Positions 9,041 to 17,659 of a stretch of DNA of 64,000 nt are shown piece after piece. Positions within the stretch are counted from its first letter, which is position 1. Each line of letters starts with the position of its first letter. Source of the DNA: Desertibacillus haloalkaliphilus (GTDB lineage: Bacteria > Bacillota > Bacilli > Bacillales > KJ1-10-99). The position numbers and the translations under genes are program-made. Below the pieces are notes generated by a model that was not told where the DNA came from, made no database searches, and was given only the letters and a program-made list of their open reading frames with translations. The DNA is taken from NCBI RefSeq assembly GCF_019039105.1, contig NZ_JAHPIV010000015.1, positions 1-64,000 on the forward strand. Reading direction: 5' to 3'.

Positions 9041-10042
9041 TTAATCTTTTTCTACCGTTTTAACGACATTGGGTGAAGGCGTTTGTTTGTGTATGGCTCG
9101 CCTTTTTTCCATAAAGCGTTCGTAAATGCTCGTTGCAATTCCAACAATTCCTTTTGGAGCAAAGATCACAAACAGGATAAAGACCGAACCGATAATGAGC
9201 ATCAAGAGGTCAGTATAAGCACTAACAATCGTTTCAAGACCTACAATAAAGGCTGCGCCCAATACAGGGCCAATCAAGGTACCTGCTCCACCGATTAAAA
9301 CCATAATCAACACTTGACCAGACATTGTCCAGTACGCTTCACTTGGCGCCACAAACCCATTAAAGTACGAATAGAGACTACCAGCCACACCACCTAATCC
9401 ACCAGCGATAATAAAGGCTAAATTTTTGTATAGCATCGTGTTATAGCCCATCGCTTTCATTCGTGGTTCGTTTTCTCTGATCCCAACTAAAATTTGACCA
9501 AGGGGAGATTTTAAAAATGTTCGTAAGAATAGCCAAACAAGAATAAAGCCAACTAATACAAGGAAATAGATTGACAGGTTACTAGCGAAACTCACGTCAC
9601 CGATAATTGTCGGGTTGGGAATCCCAGATAAACCATTGGTTCCACCTGTTAAGTTAAATGATTGATGCACGATCGAATAGATCATTTGCGAAAACGCGAG
9701 CGTTAACATTAAGAAGTAAAAACCGCTTACCTTTGTACTAAAAAACCCAATAATTGCGGCGACAATAACTGAGATAAGGATAGCTGCGAGTAGCGTTAGA
9801 ATTAGGTTCGTTGATACACTTTTTGCTACGATTCCTGCGGTGTAGGCACCGACTGCAAAAAAGGCGGCATGCCCTAATGATACTAAACCAGTGTAGCCAA
9901 CTAGAATATTCAAACTTAAAGCAAAGATAGCAAAGATTAGAATTTCCGTTAAAATACTCACCTGAAAGTTTGATAATAATAGAGGCGCGATACATAACAA
10001 ACCGATCGTAACGAGAAATACAGTCGTTTTATTTCGTGTCAT
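9041..10042 (-). CDS. livM: branched-chain-type ABC transporter permease LivM
   Basis: A 333-residue polytopic membrane protein, about 9-10 hydrophobic segments, with the LivM hallmark LNILVGYTGLVSLGHAAFFAVGAY and the cytoplasmic-loop sequence IRENEPRMKAMGYN that contacts the ATPase. Its ATG overlaps the livH stop by 4 nt. The C-terminal 25 residues are polar and basic. Confidence 0.88.
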   Translation of the reverse strand: MTRNKTTVFLVTIGLLCIAPLLLSNFQVSILTEILIFAIFALSLNILVGYTGLVSLGHAAFFAVGAYTAGIVAKSVSTNLILTLLAAILISVIVAAIIGFFSTKVSGFYFLMLTLAFSQMIYSIVHQSFNLTGGTNGLSGIPNPTIIGDVSFASNLSIYFLVLVGFILVWLFLRTFLKSPLGQILVGIRENEPRMKAMGYNTMLYKNLAFIIAGGLGGVAGSLYSYFNGFVAPSEAYWTMSGQVLIMVLIGGAGTLIGPVLGAAFIVGLETIVSAYTDLLMLIIGSVFILFVIFAPKGIVGIATSIYERFMEKRRAIHKQTPSPNVVKTVEKD

Positions 10043-10908
10043 CCGCTCACCTTCTTCCCTAATAAACCATTTGGCCTAACAATTAAAATAAGAGCCATCA
10101 GTGCAAAAATGACGAACAAACTAATTTGCGGAAAGTAAAAGCTACTGAATGCTTCAACTAGCCCAACAAGGATACTAGCGACAAACGTGCCGGCAATCGA
10201 TCCTAACCCGCCGATAACGAGAACGACAAGGGCTAGAATTAGGATTTCAAATTCCATCCCAGGGAACAATCCTAAGATCGGTGCAGCAACAACACCACCA
10301 ATTCCAGCTAAGATTCCACCTAAGATAAAGACTGCCGTAAAGACTAGCTTGATATTTATCCCTAAGCCACTGACCATTTCTTTGTCCGTTAAACCAGCTC
10401 GAATGATCGCTCCCCAGCGGGTCTTATCTTGTAGCAACCATAATAAAATCGCTAATAGAATCCCAAAACCAATTAATGAAATGCGATACAATGGAAACGT
10501 TTGACCAAATAGAGAGACCGAACCTGATAGAACTTCTGGAACATTTAATGATAAAACGTTTGAACCCCAAATCCAATGAGCTAAATCATGAAAAATGTAA
10601 GCAAGGCCAAATGTTAACAATACTTGTGATAGATGTCCGAGATGGTAGGTAGGTCGTAACAACACAATCTCTAAAACAAAAGCAATGATTCCAACTAAAA
10701 TCGGTGCGACTAATAGAGCAACCCAAAAGTTAGGAGCAAATACAGTTGTAATCGTATATGCCATATATGCGGCTAACATATACATCGATCCGTGTGCGAG
10801 GTTGAGAACCCCCATAATTCCAAATACTAATGATAATCCACATGTAATGATGAATAATAACAATCCATAAGATAATCCATTAACGATTACCACGCCAAAA
10901 ATATCCAA
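10039..10908 (-). CDS. livH: branched-chain-type ABC transporter permease LivH
   Basis: A 289-residue membrane permease with the LivH N-terminus GLSYGLLLFIITCGLSLVFGIMGVLNLAHGS and the late GGLGSIAGTFVAS loop. The start is TTG 10908, preceded by a GGGGGG-type ribosome site about 8 nt away. A hairpin (10952-10977) sits between the binding-protein gene and this gene. Confidence 0.87.
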   Translation of the reverse strand: MDIFGVVIVNGLSYGLLLFIITCGLSLVFGIMGVLNLAHGSMYMLAAYMAYTITTVFAPNFWVALLVAPILVGIIAFVLEIVLLRPTYHLGHLSQVLLTFGLAYIFHDLAHWIWGSNVLSLNVPEVLSGSVSLFGQTFPLYRISLIGFGILLAILLWLLQDKTRWGAIIRAGLTDKEMVSGLGINIKLVFTAVFILGGILAGIGGVVAAPILGLFPGMEFEILILALVVLVIGGLGSIAGTFVASILVGLVEAFSSFYFPQISLFVIFALMALILIVRPNGLLGKKVSG

Positions 10909-10951
10909 TGCTTGGTCCCCCCTTACTATGTATTAGAGATTGATAGATAAC

Positions 10952-10977
10952 GCGTCTAGCCTAGAGTGGCTAGACGC
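10952..10977 (-). terminator. intra-operon attenuator hairpin
   Basis: 10-bp perfect stem GCGTCTAGCC / GGCTAGACGC with a 6-nt loop, between the substrate-binding-protein gene and livH, with no T-run. Such hairpins often stabilise the binding-protein mRNA and lower permease expression; here that is an inference. Confidence 0.5.
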
Positions 10978-10986
10978 TTCCTTTGT

Positions 10987-12201
10987 TTATTCACCTGGGT
11001 CGATAACTTCCTCTACGCTATCAATGACGTAGTTTTCCGTTTGACCATCTTCAATGACTGTCTCGGTAATGTACATGTTTTGGATAATATGATGAGTATC
11101 TTGATCAAATCTGATGTGACCACGTGGGCTGTCAATTTCTACTTGTGAAATCGCCTCAACGATTTGATCTGGGTCAGATGTGTCTCCTTCAATACTCTCA
11201 AGTGCTTCTACGATAATTCGGGCAGCATCATAGCCTTCTAAAGATTCAATACTTGGACGCTCATCGTATTTCGCCTCATAGGCTTCAACAAAGGCGATAT
11301 TTTCAGGTGTATCAAGGTTGTAGTCCCAGAAAATTGATACAATCGCACCTTCTGGAGAATCACCTTGAGCAGGACGAACATCTTCTCCTACAAGCCAACC
11401 AGCCCCAATGAGTGGGATTTCGTCTTTTAACCCGTACTCGTCATACTGTTGAACGAAGCGAGCAGCATCGCTTCCTGCGAAAAAGGCATATACAGCATCT
11501 GCATCAGAGCTATTAATTTGGGTTAAATGTGAAGCGTAGTCATTATTGCCTAATGGCGGGTAGACTTCCCCGATAATTTCTCCGCCTGCTTCTTCAAATG
11601 CGGTCATAAATGCAGCGGCTACTTCATGCCCAAATGCATAATCCGCAGCAGCAACGTAAATCTTTTCTCCTACGTTTTCATAAGCCCACTCACCGAGAGA
11701 GTGACCAATTTGCCATGAAGAAAATGAAGATCTCCATATGTAGTCACTGCGCATGTCTCTTGTTAAATCATCTCCTCCAGCGTGAGAAACGAGGAAAGGT
11801 ACTTGATTACTATCAACCTCATCACGAAGGGCATAGGCAACAGCGGTACTCACTGGTCCGGTTAAAATATCAACTTCGTATTGATCGATTAGCCTTCTCG
11901 CTCTTCGTAAAGAGTTCTGTGGATCAGCTTCAGTGTCTTCCTTCAGTAAAACAATTTCTTTGCCATTAACCTCCCAGTCTACTTCATCAAAATAAAGCTC
12001 CATCCCTTTTGTAAGGTGTTCCCCCAAAGAAGCATATACCCCTGAATATGGGAGAAGTGCACCTACTTTAATGGCATCTTCACTAACTTCATCAGCATCG
12101 ATTGCATCGTCAGCTTCGTTCGACGATCCTTCACTAGAACAAGCCGCTAAAATCAAACAGAATAGTGCGAACCACAAAACCTTCATTTTACTCTTTCTCA
12201 A
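10987..12201 (-). CDS. ABC transporter substrate-binding lipoprotein (LIV/AmiC-like)
   Basis: A 404-residue extracytoplasmic binding protein. The signal peptide ends in the lipobox LAAC (Cys21), so the protein should be lipid-anchored outside the membrane. The mature N-terminus is very acidic, common in alkaliphiles and halophiles. The type I periplasmic-binding fold shows IKVGALLPYSGVYASLGEH and DILTGPVSTAVAYALRDE. The start is TTG 12201 with GAGGTGA upstream. It is the first gene of the LIV-type operon and is probably the specificity determinant for an aromatic or organic acid. A good promoter and a 14-bp palindrome lie upstream. Confidence 0.85.
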   Translation of the reverse strand: MRKSKMKVLWFALFCLILAACSSEGSSNEADDAIDADEVSEDAIKVGALLPYSGVYASLGEHLTKGMELYFDEVDWEVNGKEIVLLKEDTEADPQNSLRRARRLIDQYEVDILTGPVSTAVAYALRDEVDSNQVPFLVSHAGGDDLTRDMRSDYIWRSSFSSWQIGHSLGEWAYENVGEKIYVAAADYAFGHEVAAAFMTAFEEAGGEIIGEVYPPLGNNDYASHLTQINSSDADAVYAFFAGSDAARFVQQYDEYGLKDEIPLIGAGWLVGEDVRPAQGDSPEGAIVSIFWDYNLDTPENIAFVEAYEAKYDERPSIESLEGYDAARIIVEALESIEGDTSDPDQIVEAISQVEIDSPRGHIRFDQDTHHIIQNMYITETVIEDGQTENYVIDSVEEVIDPGE

Positions 12202-12330
12202 CGATCATCACCTCAACTCGTAATTTCCCCCTCTAAAATGACAACGCTTCCAATAACCCTCAAGACAACCCAGTAAGCTACCACCACCTATAGTTTTTAA
12301 AATTTTGAGAATATTACAAATATAAATATA

Positions 12331-12377
12331 ATTATAACTTTTGTTGGAGTGTTTTTCAATATTTTAACGGCCGTTAA
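12331..12377 (-). promoter_or_regulatory. promoter of the ABC operon with a 14-bp palindrome
   Basis: On the leftward strand TTGAAA (12354-12359), 17-bp spacer, TATAAT (12331-12336). Five bases upstream of the -35 lies the perfect palindrome TTAACGGCCGTTAA (12364-12377), G+C-rich against AT-rich surroundings. It resembles a TetR-type operator, but no TetR gene is visible in the window. Confidence 0.6.
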
Positions 12378-12429
12378 TATCACATAATTTTACTTTTGTT
12401 GCGTCACGTAAAATAACATATACCATTTG

Positions 12430-13416
12430 CTAAAATTCGAGATATAATGATCCCCAAAGTAACCCACCACCAAAAGCAGTTAGCATAAGTCGATCCCCAC
12501 GTTCGATTTTATTCTTTTTTAATGCAGTATCAAAAGCTAACGGGATCGTCGCTGCTGAATTATTACCATAGTTTTTAATATTATCGACGACCTTTTCTAA
12601 TGGCATCTCCAAGTTACGAGCAACAGCGAGCATGATTCGTTGGTTGGCTTGGTGAGGAATAAGCCAATCAATATCTGTAATGTTCGATCCTGTTGTAGCT
12701 AGAGTTTGTCGAATGCTATCTGTCATTCCTTGTACTGCTAATTTAAAGATTTTACTTCCATTCATGATGATTTTTTGCTTTTCAAACGTTGGATTTTCTT
12801 GATGATCAACATTCGTGACATAAAGATCTTTATAATAGGTTCCATCAGAATGAATGGAGGAATAAATAATTCCTTCACAATCTTGTTGCTCGCTTTTTGA
12901 AACAATAAAGGCGCCTGCCCCATCACTAAATAGAATCGCTGTGGAGCGATCATCATAGTCGACAATGCGTGATAATGTATCTGCGCCGACAACGAGAATA
13001 TTCGCAAACTTACCGCTTTTAATGTATTGCTCGGCAATTTGTAGACTCGAAATAAAACCTACACACGTAGAATGGACATCATAAGCGCCGATATTCGCAC
13101 ACCCTAGCTTCTTTTGCAGTCGGGCAGCGACAGGAGGAAACATATGATCTGGCGTTTCCGTAGCCACGATAATCAAGTCAAGTTCTTCTGGTTGTAAACG
13201 TGCGCTTTCTAAGGCATTGATACTCGCATAATAAGCAAGGTCTGATGTCGTTTCATTAGGGCCGACAATGCGCCTCTCAGAGATCCCCGTTCTTTCCATA
13301 ATCCATTCATCGCTTGTATCCATAATTTTTTCAAGATCAAAGTTCGTTAACCGATTCTCCGGTACATACGAGCCGACCCCACTAATCACTGCTTTCGCAT
13401 TGGTCAAATCAATCAC
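12430..13416 (-). CDS. beta-ketoacyl-ACP synthase III-like (FabH family) protein
   Basis: A 328-residue condensing enzyme of the FabH/KAS III family. The Cys-His-Asn triad is intact: Cys118 in HSTCVGF, His255 in IPHQAN, Asn285 in YGNNSAA. The N-terminal SDEWIMERTGISERR and C-terminal GGGLLWGS motifs are also present. Normally this family primes fatty-acid synthesis. Here it lies between the transporter and the benzoate-CoA ligase, so it may act on an aryl- or acyl-CoA, or adjust lipids during growth on aromatics. The start is uncertain: GTG 13416, or TTG 13407 which has GAGGTG at better spacing. Confidence 0.8.
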   Translation of the reverse strand: MIDLTNAKAVISGVGSYVPENRLTNFDLEKIMDTSDEWIMERTGISERRIVGPNETTSDLAYYASINALESARLQPEELDLIIVATETPDHMFPPVAARLQKKLGCANIGAYDVHSTCVGFISSLQIAEQYIKSGKFANILVVGADTLSRIVDYDDRSTAILFSDGAGAFIVSKSEQQDCEGIIYSSIHSDGTYYKDLYVTNVDHQENPTFEKQKIIMNGSKIFKLAVQGMTDSIRQTLATTGSNITDIDWLIPHQANQRIMLAVARNLEMPLEKVVDNIKNYGNNSAATIPLAFDTALKKNKIERGDRLMLTAFGGGLLWGSLYLEF

Positions 13417-13436
13417 CTCTTTGTCTAACTAGTCCT

Positions 13437-13466
13437 TTAAAAAAAAGGAACCCATAAACATGGGTT
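13437..13466 (-). terminator. terminator after benzoate-CoA ligase gene
   Basis: Stem AACCCA / TGGGTT followed leftward by eight T residues, between the ligase and FabH-like genes. It would stop or attenuate transcription before the fabH-like gene. Confidence 0.65.
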
Positions 13467-13483
13467 AGAAAATGTTGTCTCAA

Positions 13484-15061
13484 TTACGAATTTCTTAATT
13501 TAAATCTCTGGATTTTACCTGTTGGTGTTTTCGGTAAATCCGATATAAACTCAATAATTCGTGGATATTTATAAGGAGCTAAATGCTCTTTAACATACGC
13601 TTTCAGCTCCGCTTTTAATTCGTCTGTCGGAGCAATTCCTTCTTTTAAGACAATAAGAGCTTTCGGTTGCTCTAAATTATTATCATTCTTCACACCAATA
13701 ACTGCGACTTCTAGCACTTTATCATTCTTGATTAAGCAATTCTCAATTTCAACCGGTGATACCCAAATACCGCCTACCTTCAACATGTCGTCGGAGCGGC
13801 CGCAGTACCAATAATAACCGTCTTCATCTTTGTAATACTTATCCCCTGTATAGAGCCACTCACCATTGAATTTCTTTTTCGATTCTGATGAATTGTTCCA
13901 ATATCCTGATGCAATACTATCTCCTTTAATGATCAAATCACCAATTTCATTATCGGAGACAGGAACAGATTGCTCATTTACAATTTTTACATCATAGCCA
14001 GGTACGGCTCTGCCAGAACTTCCTTCTTTAATCGCCCCTTCTTTATTTGATAGATAGATGTGTAAGGCCTCAGTAGAACCAATGCCATCTAAAATATCCA
14101 ACCCAAAGAGCTCTTTCCACTGCTTGACGAAGGTGTCTGGAAGTGCTTCTCCGGCTGAGACGCAAACTCGGATTGAAGATAAATCATAGGATTTATCGCT
14201 TGTTTTAATATGATTAATCATGGCTCCATATAATGTAGGCACGCCAAAGAAGATCGTTGGTTTGTATTTTTCAATGGCGTCAAGTACATTCTCTGGCAGT
14301 GGTCGTTCTGGCATCAGGACAGTGGAACCCCCGGCTCCTAATGGGAAGTACATGCCATTACCTAAACCATACGCAAAAAACAACTTTGAAGCTGAGAATG
14401 TAATGTCATCCTCCGTCATTTCAATGATGTTTTTCGCATAGTTTTGAAACGCAGATTCCATGTTTTTCTGCAAGTGGATAACGCCTTTTGGGTTGCCTGT
14501 ACTACCTGAACTATAGAGCCAAAAAGCAGGATCATCTTGTGTTGTTAAGAACGGTGACAAAGTTGTCGATGCTTTGTTTACGAGTTCATGATAGTCGATC
14601 ACATCCACACCTGTGATGGCGCTTTCAGAAATTACGATAACATCTTTTAAGAAATAGAATCGATCGCGAAGATGTTTAATGTTCTCCCATAATTCTTCGT
14701 GAACAACAAGCACTTTTGCTCGGCTATTATTTAAGAAATACTCATAATCTGTTGGCTGCATCATTGAGTTAACTGGAATCGGCACAGCCCCTACCTTAAC
14801 CGAACCAAAAAATGAAACGATAAACTCTGGAGAGTCATAGCAAAGAAGTAAGATTCGGTTTTCATTTTCGATATTTAAGTTTTTTAAAGCGTTCCCAAAC
14901 TGATTGACTTTATTTTGCAGTTGCTTATATGTGATTTCTTCGTCTTTATAATAAATCGCAACCTTATCTCCTAATCCTTTATTAATGTTTTCATCAATAA
15001 AGTTGAAGGCCGCATTATAATGTCTGCTTATTCCTCTCACATTTAATTCAGTTTTTAACAT
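13484..15061 (-). CDS. benzoate-CoA ligase
   Basis: A 525-residue acyl-adenylate-forming enzyme that would activate benzoate with ATP and CoA to benzoyl-CoA in the cytoplasm. Motifs fit the benzoate-CoA ligase family: the phosphate loop YSSGSTGNPKGVIH, the family-typical substrate/adenine segment IGSTEALHIYLSN, the hinge RSDDMLKVGGIWVSP, and the C-terminal catalytic lysine in PKTPTGKIQRF. Phenylacetate-CoA ligase PaaK is shorter (about 430 aa) and differs in these motifs. Strong GGGGGGAG ribosome site. It follows an enoyl-CoA hydratase gene (copy 1) by 90 bp, with a hairpin between them. Confidence 0.85.
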   Translation of the reverse strand: MLKTELNVRGISRHYNAAFNFIDENINKGLGDKVAIYYKDEEITYKQLQNKVNQFGNALKNLNIENENRILLLCYDSPEFIVSFFGSVKVGAVPIPVNSMMQPTDYEYFLNNSRAKVLVVHEELWENIKHLRDRFYFLKDVIVISESAITGVDVIDYHELVNKASTTLSPFLTTQDDPAFWLYSSGSTGNPKGVIHLQKNMESAFQNYAKNIIEMTEDDITFSASKLFFAYGLGNGMYFPLGAGGSTVLMPERPLPENVLDAIEKYKPTIFFGVPTLYGAMINHIKTSDKSYDLSSIRVCVSAGEALPDTFVKQWKELFGLDILDGIGSTEALHIYLSNKEGAIKEGSSGRAVPGYDVKIVNEQSVPVSDNEIGDLIIKGDSIASGYWNNSSESKKKFNGEWLYTGDKYYKDEDGYYWYCGRSDDMLKVGGIWVSPVEIENCLIKNDKVLEVAVIGVKNDNNLEQPKALIVLKEGIAPTDELKAELKAYVKEHLAPYKYPRIIEFISDLPKTPTGKIQRFKLRNS

Positions 15062-15091
15062 ATTCTCCCCCCGTTTTATAGATGGATGAAA

Positions 15092-15123
15092 GGCAATATC
15101 GATAGGTTATCATCGATATCGCC
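15092..15123 (-). terminator. hairpin after enoyl-CoA hydratase copy 1
   Basis: 12-bp stem with one internal G-U (in the leftward RNA), GGCAATATCGAT against ATCGATATCGCC. A related hairpin (gggcgatacc...gatatcgcc, about 26400-26433) follows copy 2, so the duplication includes this element. No strong T-run, so it may be an attenuator or mRNA stabiliser. Confidence 0.5.
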
Positions 15124-15151
15124 ATCTATTTTTAAAGGTGAACCTTAATCA

Positions 15152-15949
15152 TTACACGCCTTTGAATTCAGGTTGACGCTTATCAATGAATGCACTTAGA
15201 CCTTCTTGAGCGTCTTGTGAACGGAATAGTAGGTTTTGAAGCTCACCTTCATAACGGATCGCTACGTTCAGTGGCATTTCTTTACCGTTCATGATGGATA
15301 GCTTAATATTTGATGTTGCATACGTTGCGCTATTTACAATCTTTCTTGCATATTCAAGCGTTTTCTCACGTGTTTCCTCTTGAGGGAAGACACGGTCTAC
15401 TAGGCTAATGTCTTTTGCTTCTTGAGGAGATACCGTTTCACCTGTGATGTTTAGGTCTAATGCTTTTGAGTGACCCACTTGACGTGCAAGACGTTGCGTC
15501 CCACCTGTACCTGCTAATACCCCAAGGCTCACTTCTGGAAGTCCGATTTGTCCAGCTTGATCACCCATGAAACGTAAGTCACAAGCAAGTGCCATTTCTA
15601 ATCCGCCACCAACTGTATGTCCTTCAAGACATGCAATCCAAATTTGTGGAGAGCGTGCAATTTTATCTAACGTCTCGTTACAGAATAAGCAGAATTGTGT
15701 TTTAAAGCGTGGTTCAGCTGATTTTAAGAAATTGATGTCTGCCCCTACAGAGAAGAACTTCGGAACATCACTCATAAGAATCGCAACTTTGATGTCGTTA
15801 TCAAAACGGATATCATCAATTGCTGCATTTAAATCTTGATAATACTCCAAATCATAAGAGTTTGTTTTGTTTACATGTAAATGCACTTCTGCAATCCCAT
15901 TTGCTTTTTTCACCGTAAGCGTTTTCGTATTTAAAGATGCTGTTGTCAT
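15152..15949 (-). CDS. enoyl-CoA hydratase/isomerase family protein, copy 1
   Basis: A 265-residue crotonase-fold protein with both catalytic glutamates, Glu118 (GGGLEMALACD) and Glu139 (GLPEVSLGVLAG), so a hydratase rather than a degenerate member. It could act on the ring-opening or beta-oxidation steps of an aromatic acyl-CoA pathway. The protein differs at one residue (Ser in AKDISLVD, Asn in copy 2) from the gene at 26458-27255, although about 25 silent DNA differences have accumulated. The leader with AGGAGG and the 3' hairpin are also related. It leads a unit with the benzoate-CoA ligase. Confidence 0.85.
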   Translation of the reverse strand: MTTASLNTKTLTVKKANGIAEVHLHVNKTNSYDLEYYQDLNAAIDDIRFDNDIKVAILMSDVPKFFSVGADINFLKSAEPRFKTQFCLFCNETLDKIARSPQIWIACLEGHTVGGGLEMALACDLRFMGDQAGQIGLPEVSLGVLAGTGGTQRLARQVGHSKALDLNITGETVSPQEAKDISLVDRVFPQEETREKTLEYARKIVNSATYATSNIKLSIMNGKEMPLNVAIRYEGELQNLLFRSQDAQEGLSAFIDKRQPEFKGV

Positions 15950-16034
15950 AATAAATTCCTCCTAAATGTATAAAAATTTATTCAAATATCAATAATGATA
16001 CTATTGTAAATATTCCAATAATTTATAAGAGCAT

Positions 16035-16075
16035 CACAACCAGATCCAGTTGTTTAACCCCTTGAACTGGTTGTG
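16035..16075 (-). terminator. hairpin after the ALDH gene
   Basis: 9-bp stem CACAACCAG / CTGGTTGTG about 95 bp past the stop of the aldehyde dehydrogenase gene, the last gene of the leftward dehydrogenase-thiolase operon. Weak T-run; moderate support. Confidence 0.4.
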
Positions 16076-16169
16076 ACTTTAAGAAAATTTATAAATATGT
16101 GTATATTGTTAAATGGTAAAAGTAAAATAGTAACGCTATAAAGGCTCGTTAACGACGTACAGATTTATT

Positions 16170-17651
16170 TTATAAACCAAACATATTTACTGGCTTGGCA
16201 CCTGTATATGCGAGTACACTCTTTGTTTCCGTGTAAAGGTCAAGAGTTTCGACACAAAGCTCGCGACCAAACCCTGATTGTTTATAGCCTCCAAATGGAG
16301 TACCTGGGAACGCAGAGATTGGATTGTTCACCATGACAATACCTGCTTTTAAACCAGCAGCTATACGATGAGCTTTTCCATGGTCTTTTGTCCAGACGGC
16401 TGATCCTAAGCCGAAAATAGAATCATTGGCACGTTGTAGCACTTCTTTCTCATCTTTAAATGTCATCACAACAACCACTGGGCCAAAGACTTCTTCCTGG
16501 GCAATTCTCATATCATTGGTGACATTTGTAATAATCGTTGGTAAATACCAATGACCATCTTTAAATTCTTCACCCTCTGGACGTTTCCCTCCATAAACAA
16601 CTTCTCCGCCTTCTTCAACTGCTAGTTTCACATAATCATCAATGACTTTTTCGTGTCCTTCGGAGATGACTGCCCCAATGTGGGTATTTTTATCAAAAGG
16701 ATCACCAACACGGAGTTGTTTCGCCTTGCTAACAAACTTATCCATAAACTCATCATAGATATCTTCATGAACAAACAATCTAGACCTTGCCTCACATGAC
16801 TGCCCTGTATTATAGAAGATACCGAATAATGAACCATCAACAGCTCCATCAATATCACAGTCATCAAAAACAATATTTGGCGATTTTCCACCCAATTCTA
16901 GTGTGACACGTTTTAATGTATCTGAAGCCCTAGACATAATGTCTTTTCCTGTTTCGGTTTCCCCGGTAAAGGCCACTTTATCTACGTCTTCATGTTCTGT
17001 TAAGTAAGGACCAATTTCTGAGCCACTACCTGTTAGTACATTGACAACCCCCGCAGGTACTCCCGCTTCATGACAAATATCTGCTAGAATGTAAGCGGTA
17101 ATTGGTGTATGGCTTGCGGGTTTTAAGACCACTGTACAACCAGCAGCTAATGCCGGTGCAATCTTCCATGCAGCCATCATCATTGGGTAGTTCCACGGAA
17201 TAATTTGAGCACAGACGCCTACAGGTTCTTTTAACGTGTAGTTAAAGAATCCGTTAGGGACAGGATTTGTTTTCCCACCACTAGTTATAGCGACACCTGC
17301 ATAGAACTCAAAATCTTCAATCGCTTGCATTACTTGCCCTTGAGCAGCAGCAACTGTTTTTCCGCTATTTAACACTTCGATGCGAACAATCTCCTCAAAA
17401 CGACTTCTCATAATGTCTGCAATTTTATTTAAGAGACGAGCGCGTTTAGCTGCTGTTTGTTTTGGCCATTTACCTGAATCGAAGGCTGTTCTCGCAGCAG
17501 AAACTGCTTTATCAACATCTTCTTTTGTTGCTTTTGCGACTTGTGCTAGTACTTCTCCTGTAGCGGGGTTATACGCTTCAAAAAACTCTCCGTTACTACT
17601 TTCAACGTGCTCACCATTGATTAATAATTGATACGTATCTTTTAACATCAT
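16170..17651 (-). CDS. aldehyde dehydrogenase, candidate acyl-CoA semialdehyde dehydrogenase
   Basis: A 493-residue NAD(P)-dependent aldehyde dehydrogenase with Glu262 (LELGGKSPNIV) and Cys296 (NTGQSCEARSR). It resembles betaine- and aryl-aldehyde dehydrogenases. In the aerobic CoA pathways for benzoate or phenylacetate, ring opening gives a CoA-bound semialdehyde oxidised by BoxD or by the ALDH half of PaaZ. No PaaZ fusion is present, so this stand-alone enzyme is the natural candidate (inference). It lies 8 bp after the thiolase gene in the same leftward operon. ATG 17651 is immediately followed by another ATG. Confidence 0.8.
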   Translation of the reverse strand: MMLKDTYQLLINGEHVESSNGEFFEAYNPATGEVLAQVAKATKEDVDKAVSAARTAFDSGKWPKQTAAKRARLLNKIADIMRSRFEEIVRIEVLNSGKTVAAAQGQVMQAIEDFEFYAGVAITSGGKTNPVPNGFFNYTLKEPVGVCAQIIPWNYPMMMAAWKIAPALAAGCTVVLKPASHTPITAYILADICHEAGVPAGVVNVLTGSGSEIGPYLTEHEDVDKVAFTGETETGKDIMSRASDTLKRVTLELGGKSPNIVFDDCDIDGAVDGSLFGIFYNTGQSCEARSRLFVHEDIYDEFMDKFVSKAKQLRVGDPFDKNTHIGAVISEGHEKVIDDYVKLAVEEGGEVVYGGKRPEGEEFKDGHWYLPTIITNVTNDMRIAQEEVFGPVVVVMTFKDEKEVLQRANDSIFGLGSAVWTKDHGKAHRIAAGLKAGIVMVNNPISAFPGTPFGGYKQSGFGRELCVETLDLYTETKSVLAYTGAKPVNMFGL

Positions 17652-17659
17652 TCTCCCAC

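Noticed and set aside
13484-15061. Assignment of the ligase as phenylacetate-CoA ligase PaaK
   Set aside because: Length (525 aa) and motifs (IGSTEALHIYLSN, RSDDMLKVGGIWVSP) fit benzoate-CoA ligases; PaaK is about 430 aa.
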